DNA from: Pseudomonas sp. G2-4
GTDB taxonomy: Bacteria > Pseudomonadota > Gammaproteobacteria > Pseudomonadales > Pseudomonadaceae
DNA: 64,000 nt
Assembly (NCBI RefSeq): GCF_030064125.1
Contig: NZ_CP125957.1
Coordinates: 1,922,001 to 1,986,000, forward strand
Reading direction: 5' to 3'
How positions within the stretch are numbered: position 1 is the first letter of the stretch; every line of letters begins with the position of its first letter. Below are positions 50,965 through 59,489 of the stretch, piece by piece. Under the pieces are notes generated by a model. It was not told where the DNA came from, ran no database searches, and worked only from the letters and a program-made list of their open reading frames with translations. The translations under genes were made by a program, and so were the position numbers.

Positions 50965-51973
50965 AAAGCCTACCGCCAAGCGCCTCCGGGATGCCGCCCG
51001 CAAAGGCCAGACGTTCAAGGCCAAGGACCTGGTCATCACCTGCCTGACCCTGTGCGGCATCAGCTACATGGTGTTCAACAGCTCGCTGGGGGAGATCATG
51101 GAGGTCTACCGGCGGATCATCGCCAGCGATTTTGATGCGGATCTACAAAGCTATTCAGCGACGCTGGTGCTGATCGGTCTCAAAGCATTGCTGCCGTTGT
51201 TGCTGGTGTGCGTGCTGACCAGTGCGTTGCCGGCATTGCTGCAAAGCGGCTTCGCACTGGCCAGCGAAGCGTTGAAGCTGAATCTCGGCGCGTTGAACCC
51301 GATCAATGGTTTCAAGAAGTTGTTCAGCCTGCGCACGGTCAAGGACACCTTCAAGGCGCTGTTGTACCTGGGCAGTTTTGCCATGGCGCTGTGGATCGTC
51401 TGGGTCACGCAGCGGCAATTGCTGTTTGCCCAACTCTTCGCCCAGGCACCCGATCTGTTCGCGATCTGGGGGCACTTGCTGCTGGTACTGGTGCTGGCGT
51501 TCCTGGCCTCCATCCTGCTGATCGTCGTGCTCGATGCCCTCAGCGAATACTGGTTGTTCATGAAAGACCAGATGATGGACAAGGACGCGGTCAAGCGTGA
51601 ACACAAGGAGCAGGACGGCAACCCGCAGATCAAGGGCCGCCGCCGAGACTTGCACATGGAGCTGTTGTCGGAGCAGGTCAAATCCGACGTGCGCAGCTCG
51701 CGCATGATCGTCGCCAACCCGACGCACATTGCCATTGGTGTGTATTTCCGCCCGGAAATCACGCTGCTGCCGTTCATCTCCCTGATGGAAACCAACCAAC
51801 GCGCCCTGGCCGTGCGGGCGTATGCCAAGGAGGTCGGCGTGCCGGTGATCAACGACAAAGCATTGGCCCGACGGATCTTCAAGACCCACCAGCGCTACAG
51901 CTTCCTCCAGGTGCAGGAAGTCGAGGAAGTGCTGCGCCTGCTGATCTGGCTGGAACAGGTCGAACAGGCGTGA
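50939..51973 (+). CDS. sctU: Type III secretion autoprotease/switch SctU (SpaS-like)
   Basis: 344 residues. N-terminal EKPTAKRLRDAARKGQ, four membrane helices, and the self-cleaving N260-P-T-H site (MIVANPTHIAIG). Cleavage after N260 allows the switch to late substrates. The ATG at 50939 gives the family N terminus. Confidence 0.95.
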   Translation: MSSSASKTEKPTAKRLRDAARKGQTFKAKDLVITCLTLCGISYMVFNSSLGEIMEVYRRIIASDFDADLQSYSATLVLIGLKALLPLLLVCVLTSALPALLQSGFALASEALKLNLGALNPINGFKKLFSLRTVKDTFKALLYLGSFAMALWIVWVTQRQLLFAQLFAQAPDLFAIWGHLLLVLVLAFLASILLIVVLDALSEYWLFMKDQMMDKDAVKREHKEQDGNPQIKGRRRDLHMELLSEQVKSDVRSSRMIVANPTHIAIGVYFRPEITLLPFISLMETNQRALAVRAYAKEVGVPVINDKALARRIFKTHQRYSFLQVQEVEEVLRLLIWLEQVEQA

Positions 51974-52006
51974 GGCCAACTCACCCTCGACGGCGCCGTA
52001 CACCCC

Positions 52007-52136
52007 GTGGCGAGGGAGCTTGCTCCCGCTGGGTCGCGCAGCGGCCCCAAAACCCGACGACGCGGTGTATCAGGTTGATTGGAGTGGTCTTCGGGGGGCT
52101 GCTGCGCAGCCCAGCGGGAGCAAGCTCCCTCGCCAC
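52007..52136. repeat. REP doublet, family B, inside the T3SS island
   Basis: The same inverted GTGGCGAGGGAGCTTGCTCC unit as found in core regions lies between sctU and the SicA-like gene. It splits export-apparatus genes from translocator genes. Confidence 0.87.
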
Positions 52137-52244
52137 AAAGGCATCCAAGGCCGAGGGGATGAGCGCAATTTGGCAGCGTGCCCGACGGCGTTTTGGCTCA
52201 ATGCCCCCGTCAGCGACGCTGACGTTTTTTCAGGAGTGTGGCCG

Positions 52245-52727
52245 ATGAGTCGCGACAACAAACAAGACGAGCAGGTGGCCCTGGAGGTCGTGGACGCGGT
52301 ACTCGGTGGCGCGGCGTTGAAAGACGTGCAAGGCCTCAGTGACGAGCACATGGACGGTCTTTATGCCTTCGCTTTCCAGTTCTACGAACAAGGACGGCTG
52401 GACGATGCCGAGAAGTTCTTCCACTTCCTGTGCATCTACGACTTCTACAACAGCCATTACTGGATGGGACTGGCGGCGGTGCACCAGCTCAAGCAAAACC
52501 ACCAGAAGGCAATCGACCTGTATGCCATCGCGTTTGCCCAAGGCAAGAACGACTACCGGCCAATGCTGTACACCGGCCAGTGTCATCTGGCCCTGGGCAA
52601 GGTCGGCAAGGCCAGGTTGTGTTTCGAATACGTCATCGAGCAAGCCACGCAAGACGATCTGCGCGAGCAGGCCAAGGTGTATCTCGACACCCTGGCCCAC
52701 ATGGAACTGCACTGTTCGGAGGACTGA
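52245..52727 (+). CDS. Translocator chaperone, SicA/IpgC/LcrH class
   Basis: 160 residues built from three tetratricopeptide-like repeats (EQGRLDDAEKFFHFLCIYD; NHQKAIDLYAIAFAQG; KVGKARLCFEYVIEQ). Holds SctE and SctB before export, and in Salmonella is a co-activator of InvF. The ATG at 52245 follows CAGGAG. The sctE gene starts 2 bases after its stop. Confidence 0.92.
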   Translation: MSRDNKQDEQVALEVVDAVLGGAALKDVQGLSDEHMDGLYAFAFQFYEQGRLDDAEKFFHFLCIYDFYNSHYWMGLAAVHQLKQNHQKAIDLYAIAFAQGKNDYRPMLYTGQCHLALGKVGKARLCFEYVIEQATQDDLREQAKVYLDTLAHMELHCSED

Positions 52728-52729
52728 AC

Positions 52730-54496
52730 ATGACTGACATTGGAAGCACCCGTAGCGCTCCCTTCCCGGGGGCAATGAGCCGCACCGAAGCCTTTGAAAA
52801 ATACGGCGCGGCTGCCAGCAAGGCCGCCAGGACCAAGGATTATCAGGAGGCCGGTCGCAAAGCCCTGGCGGACCTCATGTCAGTGCAATACGACGGTCAC
52901 GCTGGCCCGACCACCGCCAGCACTGGCCGGCCCGTGCTGCACGCGCCGCCGCCGCGGGCCGATGGCAACAAACAGGAAACCAACGGTGACCTGTTCACCC
53001 TGTTGATGGCGATGATTGCCGAGCTGATCGGTGAGGTCGACGTCAACAAGCTGAAGAACCGCCTGGCGATGTTGCAGAGCATGGCCGGTGCCCGGCAGCA
53101 GGGGCTTGAAAACCTTTCGGCCGAATACGCCGCCGCCGTCCAGGCCATGGCGGACGCCGAGGGGGATGTCGGTAGCAGCCAGGAGCACCTCGATCAGTTG
53201 CACGAACGGCTCCTGCATTTCCAAGGGCTACTGGCAGACAGCGAGGCGCGCCTGGCGCAGCTGGACCCTGAATCACCCGAATACGCCGAGGAGCTGACCC
53301 ATCGCGACCAGCTCAAGGGCGAACTGGCGAGCCACACCCAAACGTTCAACGCAGCGACCGCTGCGCACCTGAAGCTGATCGAGATCGCCAATACCTTTGC
53401 CAAAACCCTGAGCGGGGTGGTCATGAAAGTGGTGGGGGCCGGCGCCGGCCCCGACCACAAGGAAACCGACGAAAAAGCCCTCAGCAGCAGTGCACTGGCC
53501 TTGCTCAACCGCTTGAAGATCATCGAACTGCTCGGCGAGGCGGCGCAGAACAAGGAGGAGCTAAGCCAGGAGCTGTTCCAGGAGCTGCAGGCCAAGCTTC
53601 AGGAGCTCATGAAGCGTGAGTCGGATAAATACCTGGAGGAAGTGCGCAAGGCCGAGGCTCTGCAGAAAACCATGGGATGCATCGGCAAGATCGTCGGGGC
53701 GATATTGTCCGTTGCCGCCATCGTTGCCGGGGTCATGACCGGCAGCCTGCCGCTGATCGTGGTAGGGGTGGTTGGCCTGGGGGTCATGTTGGCCGATGTG
53801 ATAGTCGAGGAAAAAACCGGCAAGTCGTTCATGGCCGAGGCCATGAAACCGCTGACCGTCGTCATGCAGGAAGCCATCCAGCGGTTCACCGAGATCTACA
53901 CCCAAATGCTGATCGACCTGGGTGTCGATGAGGACACGGCGAAGGAGATCGGGAAAATCGCCGGCATGATCCAGGGCGTCGTTTCGACGCTGGCAGCCGT
54001 GGCCCTGGTGGCCATCGTTGGAGTGCAGGTGGTCGGGCCAATGGTCAGCGCCGTCGCCTCGAAACTTGGATCGGTGGTCGCCCAGGCAGCACCCGCCGCA
54101 ATGCAAGCCATGAAGCAGATGGCAACCTCAGTGGGCAACTCGCTGACCCAGATGCTCACGCAGTTGCGCAGCCTGGTGACCAACGGCGCCGATGCGGTAT
54201 CGCTGGCCCGCTACGCCGCCAACCTGGAGATCGCCCAGGCCGTCACCGAGTTCGGCCATGTCGCGGCGCAGGGCGTGATGCAAATCGAAGCCGGTCGGCA
54301 TCAGGCCCAGGCGGCCGTGCATTTGGCCGATGTGCGAGTGCGCATGGCAATCAGCGAGGAAATCAGCAAATACCTGACCCAGGTGGTCGACGATTACGGC
54401 CAGGCGATGCGGGAGCGAACCCATCAGATCGAACAGGTGTTTGCCGATCTGCAGCGCAGTCACAACGTCAGCCTGAACATGGTTCGGAACGTTTGA
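52730..54496 (+). CDS. sctE: Large translocator SctE (SipB/IpaB-like)
   Basis: 588 residues (SipB 593). A helical N part with coiled coil (about 110-225), two hydrophobic segments (about 317-360 and 407-457, rich in Gly/Val/Ala), and an amphipathic C part. Inserts in host membrane to form the pore with SctB. GGAGG upstream. Confidence 0.9.
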   Translation: MTDIGSTRSAPFPGAMSRTEAFEKYGAAASKAARTKDYQEAGRKALADLMSVQYDGHAGPTTASTGRPVLHAPPPRADGNKQETNGDLFTLLMAMIAELIGEVDVNKLKNRLAMLQSMAGARQQGLENLSAEYAAAVQAMADAEGDVGSSQEHLDQLHERLLHFQGLLADSEARLAQLDPESPEYAEELTHRDQLKGELASHTQTFNAATAAHLKLIEIANTFAKTLSGVVMKVVGAGAGPDHKETDEKALSSSALALLNRLKIIELLGEAAQNKEELSQELFQELQAKLQELMKRESDKYLEEVRKAEALQKTMGCIGKIVGAILSVAAIVAGVMTGSLPLIVVGVVGLGVMLADVIVEEKTGKSFMAEAMKPLTVVMQEAIQRFTEIYTQMLIDLGVDEDTAKEIGKIAGMIQGVVSTLAAVALVAIVGVQVVGPMVSAVASKLGSVVAQAAPAAMQAMKQMATSVGNSLTQMLTQLRSLVTNGADAVSLARYAANLEIAQAVTEFGHVAAQGVMQIEAGRHQAQAAVHLADVRVRMAISEEISKYLTQVVDDYGQAMRERTHQIEQVFADLQRSHNVSLNMVRNV

Positions 54497-54520
54497 AATC
54501 ACGGATAACAGGTACCTACG

Positions 54521-55870
54521 ATGAACGCTATTGACACTACGAACAGGCATTACCTCGTCCCTGATGCAGGGGGGAGCGTTGTCCAAGAGCAGTCTTCAAA
54601 AGATCGCAAAGATAAGTCTCTCTCGGCTTCGCCGATGTTCGACAAGATCACCGCAAGACAAGTCCTCCAGACCCCCAGCATCACGGCACCATCAGCTGCG
54701 GAACTGGAGAGTGCGATCAACGCCTACCAGCCCTCCGAGTCGGACTGGCAGGACTTCACGGCCGCCGCGACGATGCTCAGCGATGAAGTACGCAACGACC
54801 TGATCTTCGACCCAGGCGCCTGGGAGAAACACGCGAACGTACTGGTGGCGGCAATCATCGCGCTGAACATCGCGCGGGTCGCCAACGCTCAACTGCGTGG
54901 ACATTTCAGCGTCATGGCCTCCGAGGCGGCCAAGGCCCAAGGCGCGGCCATTATCGAGTCAGGCGAGGCGGCACTGTACAGCGCTATCACCGGGGCAATC
55001 GTCTCCGGCGCGATCTCTGGGTTCGCCTTGCTCAAGACCTTCCAGGGTCAAACGTTGAAGCATGCTGATATCGACCTGCACAAACGCAACGCCATGGATG
55101 CTCGCAATATCGAACGCGACCTCAAGCTTGAACGCAGTCGCAGCGAGTGGAATCCGCAGAGCACCTACAAGATCAAGACCCTTGATGAATTCGGTCGCGC
55201 GAAGACGGTCGATTTCAAACCCAGCGGTTCACCCCGGCCAGCCGAGGACCAGGCCTGGTTCGACAAGGAAATCCTCAAGGCACAGGAGGTCGGTCGCAAC
55301 GCCAAGTGGCTGAGCGAGACAGACCCCCAGAACCGGTTGAACCTGCACAAGCCCAACGCCCTGAACGCCAGGAACATCGAGAGCGACCTCAAGCTTGAGC
55401 GCGACCGCACGGACTGGAATTCGGACACCACCTACAAGATCAGGACATTCGACGCGTTCGGCCGTCCGACGCTGGTCGATTTCAAGCCCAAGGGTTCGCC
55501 CCTGTCGCCCAAGGACCAGGCCTGGTTCGAAAAACAAATATTCAACGCGCAGAAAGTCAGCGAGACCTCCGACTGGCTAAGCCAGATGGGCAGCCGGGGT
55601 ATTGAAAGGAAACTGGAAATCGGCCGCGCCCTCAGCGCCATGTCGACGAACCTGAGCCAGGTGGTGTCGAGCATGGTGCGCCTCCTGACCGAGTACGCCG
55701 CGCGGGAGAAAGAGATGCTGCAGCAAAGTGCGCAAAACAGCCAGAAGGGCCTGGGGGATGAAGTCGCTCAAAAAGACGCGGCCGATGCCGCATTGCTGCA
55801 AAAACTGATGGACATGGTCATGCAGCTTTTTCAATCACGCAGTGACGTTATTCGCGCCGTGACGGCTTGA
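54521..55870 (+). CDS. sctB: Small translocator SctB (SipC/IpaC-like) with an internal tandem repeat
   Basis: 449 residues, longer than SipC (about 409). One hydrophobic region (about 148-173, AITGAIVSGAISGFALLK) and a C-terminal helical part (RALSAMSTNLSQVVSSMVRLL) as in SipC. Between them lies a duplicated 89-residue unit (residues 186-274 and 275-363) that I do not remember from SipC/IpaC. It lies between sctE and the tip gene, as in SPI-1. SipC C termini bind actin; whether this one does is unknown. Confidence 0.83.
   Translation: MNAIDTTNRHYLVPDAGGSVVQEQSSKDRKDKSLSASPMFDKITARQVLQTPSITAPSAAELESAINAYQPSESDWQDFTAAATMLSDEVRNDLIFDPGAWEKHANVLVAAIIALNIARVANAQLRGHFSVMASEAAKAQGAAIIESGEAALYSAITGAIVSGAISGFALLKTFQGQTLKHADIDLHKRNAMDARNIERDLKLERSRSEWNPQSTYKIKTLDEFGRAKTVDFKPSGSPRPAEDQAWFDKEILKAQEVGRNAKWLSETDPQNRLNLHKPNALNARNIESDLKLERDRTDWNSDTTYKIRTFDAFGRPTLVDFKPKGSPLSPKDQAWFEKQIFNAQKVSETSDWLSQMGSRGIERKLEIGRALSAMSTNLSQVVSSMVRLLTEYAAREKEMLQQSAQNSQKGLGDEVAQKDAADAALLQKLMDMVMQLFQSRSDVIRAVTA
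55076..55609 (+). repeat. Tandem 267-bp duplication inside sctB
   Basis: Two gap-free units, 55076-55342 and 55343-55609. Both begin LHK-x-NA and share DLKLER, TYKI, VDFKP and DQAWF. I count about 49 identical residues of 89 by eye, so the duplication is not recent. Confidence 0.88.
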
Positions 55871-55880
55871 GGAGAGGAAT

Positions 55881-56981
55881 ATGGAAATCACGAGATTCAT
55901 CCAGACGCCCGTGGTATTGCTGCCAAACATCGACGCCACGGTCGATGCGCCGCTGCCTGTGGACATTCCCGTTGAGGCACAAACGGTCAGCTCTCTGACA
56001 CAGTTGCTCGACCGCTCCGTGAACGCACTCAATCGCAGCCTCGCCACTCTGCTCAGGGGCCCGTTCAACGCCAAGTCGCTGGAAGGCATGACCACCGAGT
56101 CCGTGGCGCAACTTATTCCGGAGCTTCTCGAACAGATCCACGCCAAGCGCGATCGCTCACACCTGTGGGCCCAGCGCGTCCGTCAGTGTTGTGCGGTGAT
56201 GAGCCACTGCATGAAGTCCACGCTTCTGGACGAAAGTCGCCTGCGCCAGCTCAATGACGAACAAGGCGAAATCCTGCGCAGCCTCAAGCAAACCGTGGAC
56301 CAGGACACACCCTTCGAAATCGCGGAGGCCCTGGCTGCCGGGATCAATTCCTCCAATGACTTCTTCGAAAAACTGCTCGAGCTGATCGACCTGATCAAGA
56401 ACGGCTACCTCGCCGGTTACGAACACATCATCAAGGCCTATACCGACTTCTTTGCCGATTTCAACGCTGCAATCACCGCGAAGATGAAGGACTGGATCGA
56501 GGGGGCGAACGACGGTAAGGACGTCAAGGTGAATGTCGACGCGTTGCGCGACGCATTGACTACGTTGCTCGAAAAGTACACCCATCCCAACTCCGAATCT
56601 GTGCTTTTTCCGGACCCTGACAGTGGCGGAACCAGTAAGGAAGAAGCAGAGAAATGGCTCAAGGCACTGGGCCTGCCTGTCAGTTGCCTTAAAAAGAATC
56701 CCCCTCCAGGCAGCGGCTGGTGCGTGGTCATCGACACCAGCCCGTTGACGACGATGATAAGCGGCCTGGCGTCGTATAGCGGCACGGTGACGTGGGATAC
56801 CGCCAAGTACAACCAATGGCAAACCGGCTTCAACGCCCAGGAAGAACGCCTGAAAAACATGCTGCAGTCCCTTACTCAGAAATATTCGAATGCCAATTCG
56901 TATCATGACAATTTCAACAAGACACTGTCGGCGCATTTGAATCAGTTTGCGGATATGTTGAGGGCGATGTTGAATTTTTAA
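55881..56981 (+). CDS. sctA: Needle tip protein SctA (SipD/IpaD/BipD-like)
   Basis: 366 residues. The central coiled-coil stretch YLAGYEHIIKAYTDFF..AKMKDWI with NDGKDVKVN matches SipD/IpaD. The C-terminal helix (YHDNFNKTLSAHLNQFADML) is the usual end coil. It caps the needle and senses host contact. Starts 10 bases after sctB. Confidence 0.9.
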   Translation: MEITRFIQTPVVLLPNIDATVDAPLPVDIPVEAQTVSSLTQLLDRSVNALNRSLATLLRGPFNAKSLEGMTTESVAQLIPELLEQIHAKRDRSHLWAQRVRQCCAVMSHCMKSTLLDESRLRQLNDEQGEILRSLKQTVDQDTPFEIAEALAAGINSSNDFFEKLLELIDLIKNGYLAGYEHIIKAYTDFFADFNAAITAKMKDWIEGANDGKDVKVNVDALRDALTTLLEKYTHPNSESVLFPDPDSGGTSKEEAEKWLKALGLPVSCLKKNPPPGSGWCVVIDTSPLTTMISGLASYSGTVTWDTAKYNQWQTGFNAQEERLKNMLQSLTQKYSNANSYHDNFNKTLSAHLNQFADMLRAMLNF

Positions 56982-57002
56982 TTAAGTTTATGGAGAGTGA
57001 AC

Positions 57003-57257
57003 GTGACTGTTGCTGAGGTGGCTATTGAGTCTCAGGTAATAAGGCTGTTGACTGGGTGTTTTTCGAAAGTACATCGGAAAATAAGTAGAAATTCGCGGCT
57101 GGTGGAAGATCTGAATGTTGATTCTGTCGATATAGTAGAGATTGTCATGACTGTGGAGGAGGCCTTTAATGTAGAGTTATCGTCGAGCCAGGTAGCGGAA
57201 TGGCGGTCTGTGAACGATATTGTTAATTCAATTGCAGGTAGCGAGAGTGTATTGTAA
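57003..57257 (+). CDS. iacP: Acyl carrier protein, IacP-like
   Basis: 84 residues with the carrier motif L-N-V-D-S41-V-D-I-V-E; Ser41 would take phosphopantetheine. IacP in SPI-1 also sits after the translocator genes and influences translocator or effector export. I prefer the GTG at 57003 (GGAG 7 bases upstream) to the GTG at 56997. Base use becomes AT-rich from here on. Confidence 0.85.
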   Translation: MTVAEVAIESQVIRLLTGCFSKVHRKISRNSRLVEDLNVDSVDIVEIVMTVEEAFNVELSSSQVAEWRSVNDIVNSIAGSESVL

Positions 57258-57628
57258 TTGAAGGCTTGGGGCGAACCGCGGCTGAGATTTGTCTGAAATT
57301 AAATATCGTGAATGTGCTTGGTGGCTCTGTTGGCATTGATTGCCTCGGAAAGTCTGCGCATGCGCCGTTGTCGATAACTTTAATTGCGGTACAGTAAATC
57401 AGTAAAGTGTTATTTTTAGCGGTCGCTGCTGATAATTTCAGAGGCGATTTCTTGTTCGGCATTCAGTCGAATAAAGGATGTTGGCTTAAAAGGTCGCTTG
57501 TTGATCCAGCTCTATGTCCCGAAGAAGATTCGGTGACAGCTGAGTTGGTACGCGCTTTTAAAATTAGCGGAGGCTGAAGTCAGCCAAAATGCATGGTTAC
57601 TTCGGAAGTTGAAAACGGGTCATTATAG
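57258..57628. other. AT-rich gap of about 370 bases without a clear gene
   Basis: No complete gene seen. One frame is open from inside the 3' end of iacP to 57392 and reads protein-like (GLGRTAAEICLKLN, LGGSVGIDCLG), but it lacks a good start and I recognise nothing. It could be a decayed gene tail. Any promoter for the InvB-like chaperone should be here. Confidence 0.4.
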
Positions 57629-58060
57629 ATGGTTATGTCCTACTGCTCTTTATCATTCTCTCAAAATGTTCATCAGGAACTTAGTTCTCTAGTTCGTGAT
57701 GCACTGGCTGTGCTGGGGGTTTCAGATTGCTTGTTGCACGATTTTGACTCGCACTCAACCATAGCTATTGATATATATGAAGAACAATCCATTAATATTT
57801 CGCTGGTCGAAGATCGCCTTTTTATCTGGTCGTTCATCGCGATTAGCGAGGAGTTATTGATAGAGAATTCTAGGTATATAATGCCCGTCATCACAAGCGC
57901 AATGGAGTACGTTGAAACGGGTCATTTGACATTGGGTAAGTGCAATGATGGTTTCGAATTGAAAGCGTTGGTTGATCCGCTTGCAGTAGTTGGAAATAAA
58001 CTCAGTCAAGTCATCTATGATTTTTATGCTGCATTGAAAATAATATCTGACCGCCGATAA
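57629..58060 (+). CDS. InvB/SpaK-like type III effector chaperone
   Basis: 143 residues, acidic, alpha-beta fold of class IB chaperones. The stretch DSHSTIAIDIYEEQSINISL lines up with InvB's DSHSTIVLDLF..SICIS as I remember it, and FELKALVDP with InvB's LTLKALVHP, with a like FY C-terminal helix. InvB carries several effectors (SopE, SopA, SipA) in Salmonella. Here it lies just upstream of two candidate effectors instead of between sctV and sctN. ATG at 57629 or 57635. AT-rich relative to the export genes. Confidence 0.82.
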   Translation: MVMSYCSLSFSQNVHQELSSLVRDALAVLGVSDCLLHDFDSHSTIAIDIYEEQSINISLVEDRLFIWSFIAISEELLIENSRYIMPVITSAMEYVETGHLTLGKCNDGFELKALVDPLAVVGNKLSQVIYDFYAALKIISDRR

Positions 58061-58073
58061 AGGCAAGTATTTA

Positions 58074-58193
58074 ATGCTGGAAAACAGCGTCAATCACATC
58101 GCTCGGATCGGCGGATATCGAGCGGAGCAGCAGGGTGATCCGCCATCACTACATTATCGAATACGACACCTCTACCGGGCTAGGCCGGGATGA
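58074..58193 (+). pseudogene. Possible transposase remnant
   Basis: A 39-codon stretch reading NSVNHIARIGGYRAEQQGD then PP resembles the C-terminal tail of some IS4-type transposases (HIARLGGYLAR..DPPG). No upstream part or terminal repeats are seen. The stretch is more GC-rich than its surroundings. Weak call from memory of the family. Confidence 0.3.
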
Positions 58194-58245
58194 GGGCAGA
58201 AATTACAAGCTTGATCAATTTTTTAAGTTGTCAAGGATACACACG

Positions 58246-59379
58246 ATGACCCTAATCCAAACATCGCAACGTTCTATCGCTATTATACCGGCTGAGCAAG
58301 GTCATCAGCGTAATCAGGCCATAACGGTGAGGGCGGTGCACAACACTCAAGATTCACCGATGCGCAGAACGCTGGACGCCTATGGCATAGACGATACTCG
58401 TGGAGTATTAAGCCAGCTAAATCGGGAAAAATACCATGTGTTGGTAAAAAAAAATCGCTCAGGCAGTCCCGATTTAACCCATGGCGCTTATGTATCTAAA
58501 CAGGACGAAGACGGCTATGGTAACTTCAGCTGGTTAAATCCAAAGGGTCTTATCAAGTATCAAACCAAAGATGTCGCTGTTATCACCTTTGCGAACAAAG
58601 ATCAATTGGCGCAGCTCAGTGATACATATTTGGAGACTCCCTTGCCGGATTTTCTCATCAAAATACTCAATGTAGAAGCCTGTCCAGATACTGATCTTTA
58701 TCGTCAAAATGCTAGCCTGGCTGAATTTATTTCGCCGATCGATCTCACGCAACATGGCTATCTCATTAGGCCGAATTCACCGTACAGTGATGAAAAGTTG
58801 TTAGATACCTATGTCAATGCTCCTCAGACACTCAAAAATAGTAGACATGGCATCATCTTGTGTACCTATGCGATTCACCCGGCTATATATTCCGCGTTTC
58901 TAGCGGCGCGACATTATCAATCTGGCCTCGGAAGACTTGAAGCAAGCCAGCAAACGTCACAAAGAACGATCGGTGATAAAACAAAGCTTGAGTCCTTGAC
59001 CAGTATTTTAAGTTTAAAGCAGGAGCATCTTCCTCAGCTCGAAAAGTTGCGGCTTGGGACATTGCAGCATCTTCGGGATGTTTACGCTGTAGATGAACAT
59101 GATAGTACCAGAATGTTCTTTCATTTCCCCGTTGCAGAAAAAACCGCCACGCTTCACTTGCACACCTGGGTTAACAAAGGCGATCACCCGCTGAATGAAC
59201 CAAGGTCTTTCGATCTTGACACGATCATTGCGCATCTTAAGACTGGAGAAGACATCGGAGATCTTGTTCTGAGTCGCAACGAGGGTTCCTATTTTTTACC
59301 TGTCTCGGACTCTATCAAGGATATTAGTGGCATTCCATTCAAAGGTCTGAGCGACAACGCTTTAAATCTGCCTTTGTGA
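58246..59379 (+). CDS. Putative type III effector 1, DcpS/HIT-like C-terminal domain
   Basis: 377 residues from the ATG with AAGGA 8 bases upstream. No signal peptide or membrane segment. N part: DAYGIDDTRGVLSQLNREKYHVL. C part: LEKLRLGTLQHL, then MFFHFPVAEKTATLHLHTW (H304-L-H306-T-W308), VNKGDHPLNEPRSF and DTIIAHL. That order (leucine-rich helix, two strands with a short loop, H-x-H strand, HP, D-I-I helix) resembles the HIT domain of eukaryotic scavenger decapping enzyme DcpS. The third triad His is Trp. Paralogue of the next gene. Effector status is inferred from the InvB-like chaperone upstream, AT-rich composition and lack of other function. The fold is an inference from memory. Confidence 0.6.
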   Translation: MTLIQTSQRSIAIIPAEQGHQRNQAITVRAVHNTQDSPMRRTLDAYGIDDTRGVLSQLNREKYHVLVKKNRSGSPDLTHGAYVSKQDEDGYGNFSWLNPKGLIKYQTKDVAVITFANKDQLAQLSDTYLETPLPDFLIKILNVEACPDTDLYRQNASLAEFISPIDLTQHGYLIRPNSPYSDEKLLDTYVNAPQTLKNSRHGIILCTYAIHPAIYSAFLAARHYQSGLGRLEASQQTSQRTIGDKTKLESLTSILSLKQEHLPQLEKLRLGTLQHLRDVYAVDEHDSTRMFFHFPVAEKTATLHLHTWVNKGDHPLNEPRSFDLDTIIAHLKTGEDIGDLVLSRNEGSYFLPVSDSIKDISGIPFKGLSDNALNLPL

Positions 59380-59489
59380 TTTATGTGCGGCCGTTGTCTT
59401 GCCAGTGCAGTACGTTCAGCTAGGCCTTAGTCCCTAGGCGCAGCCAACGCACTTGTCATTTGCCGTATGACAAGAATAGGAGGTTACTA

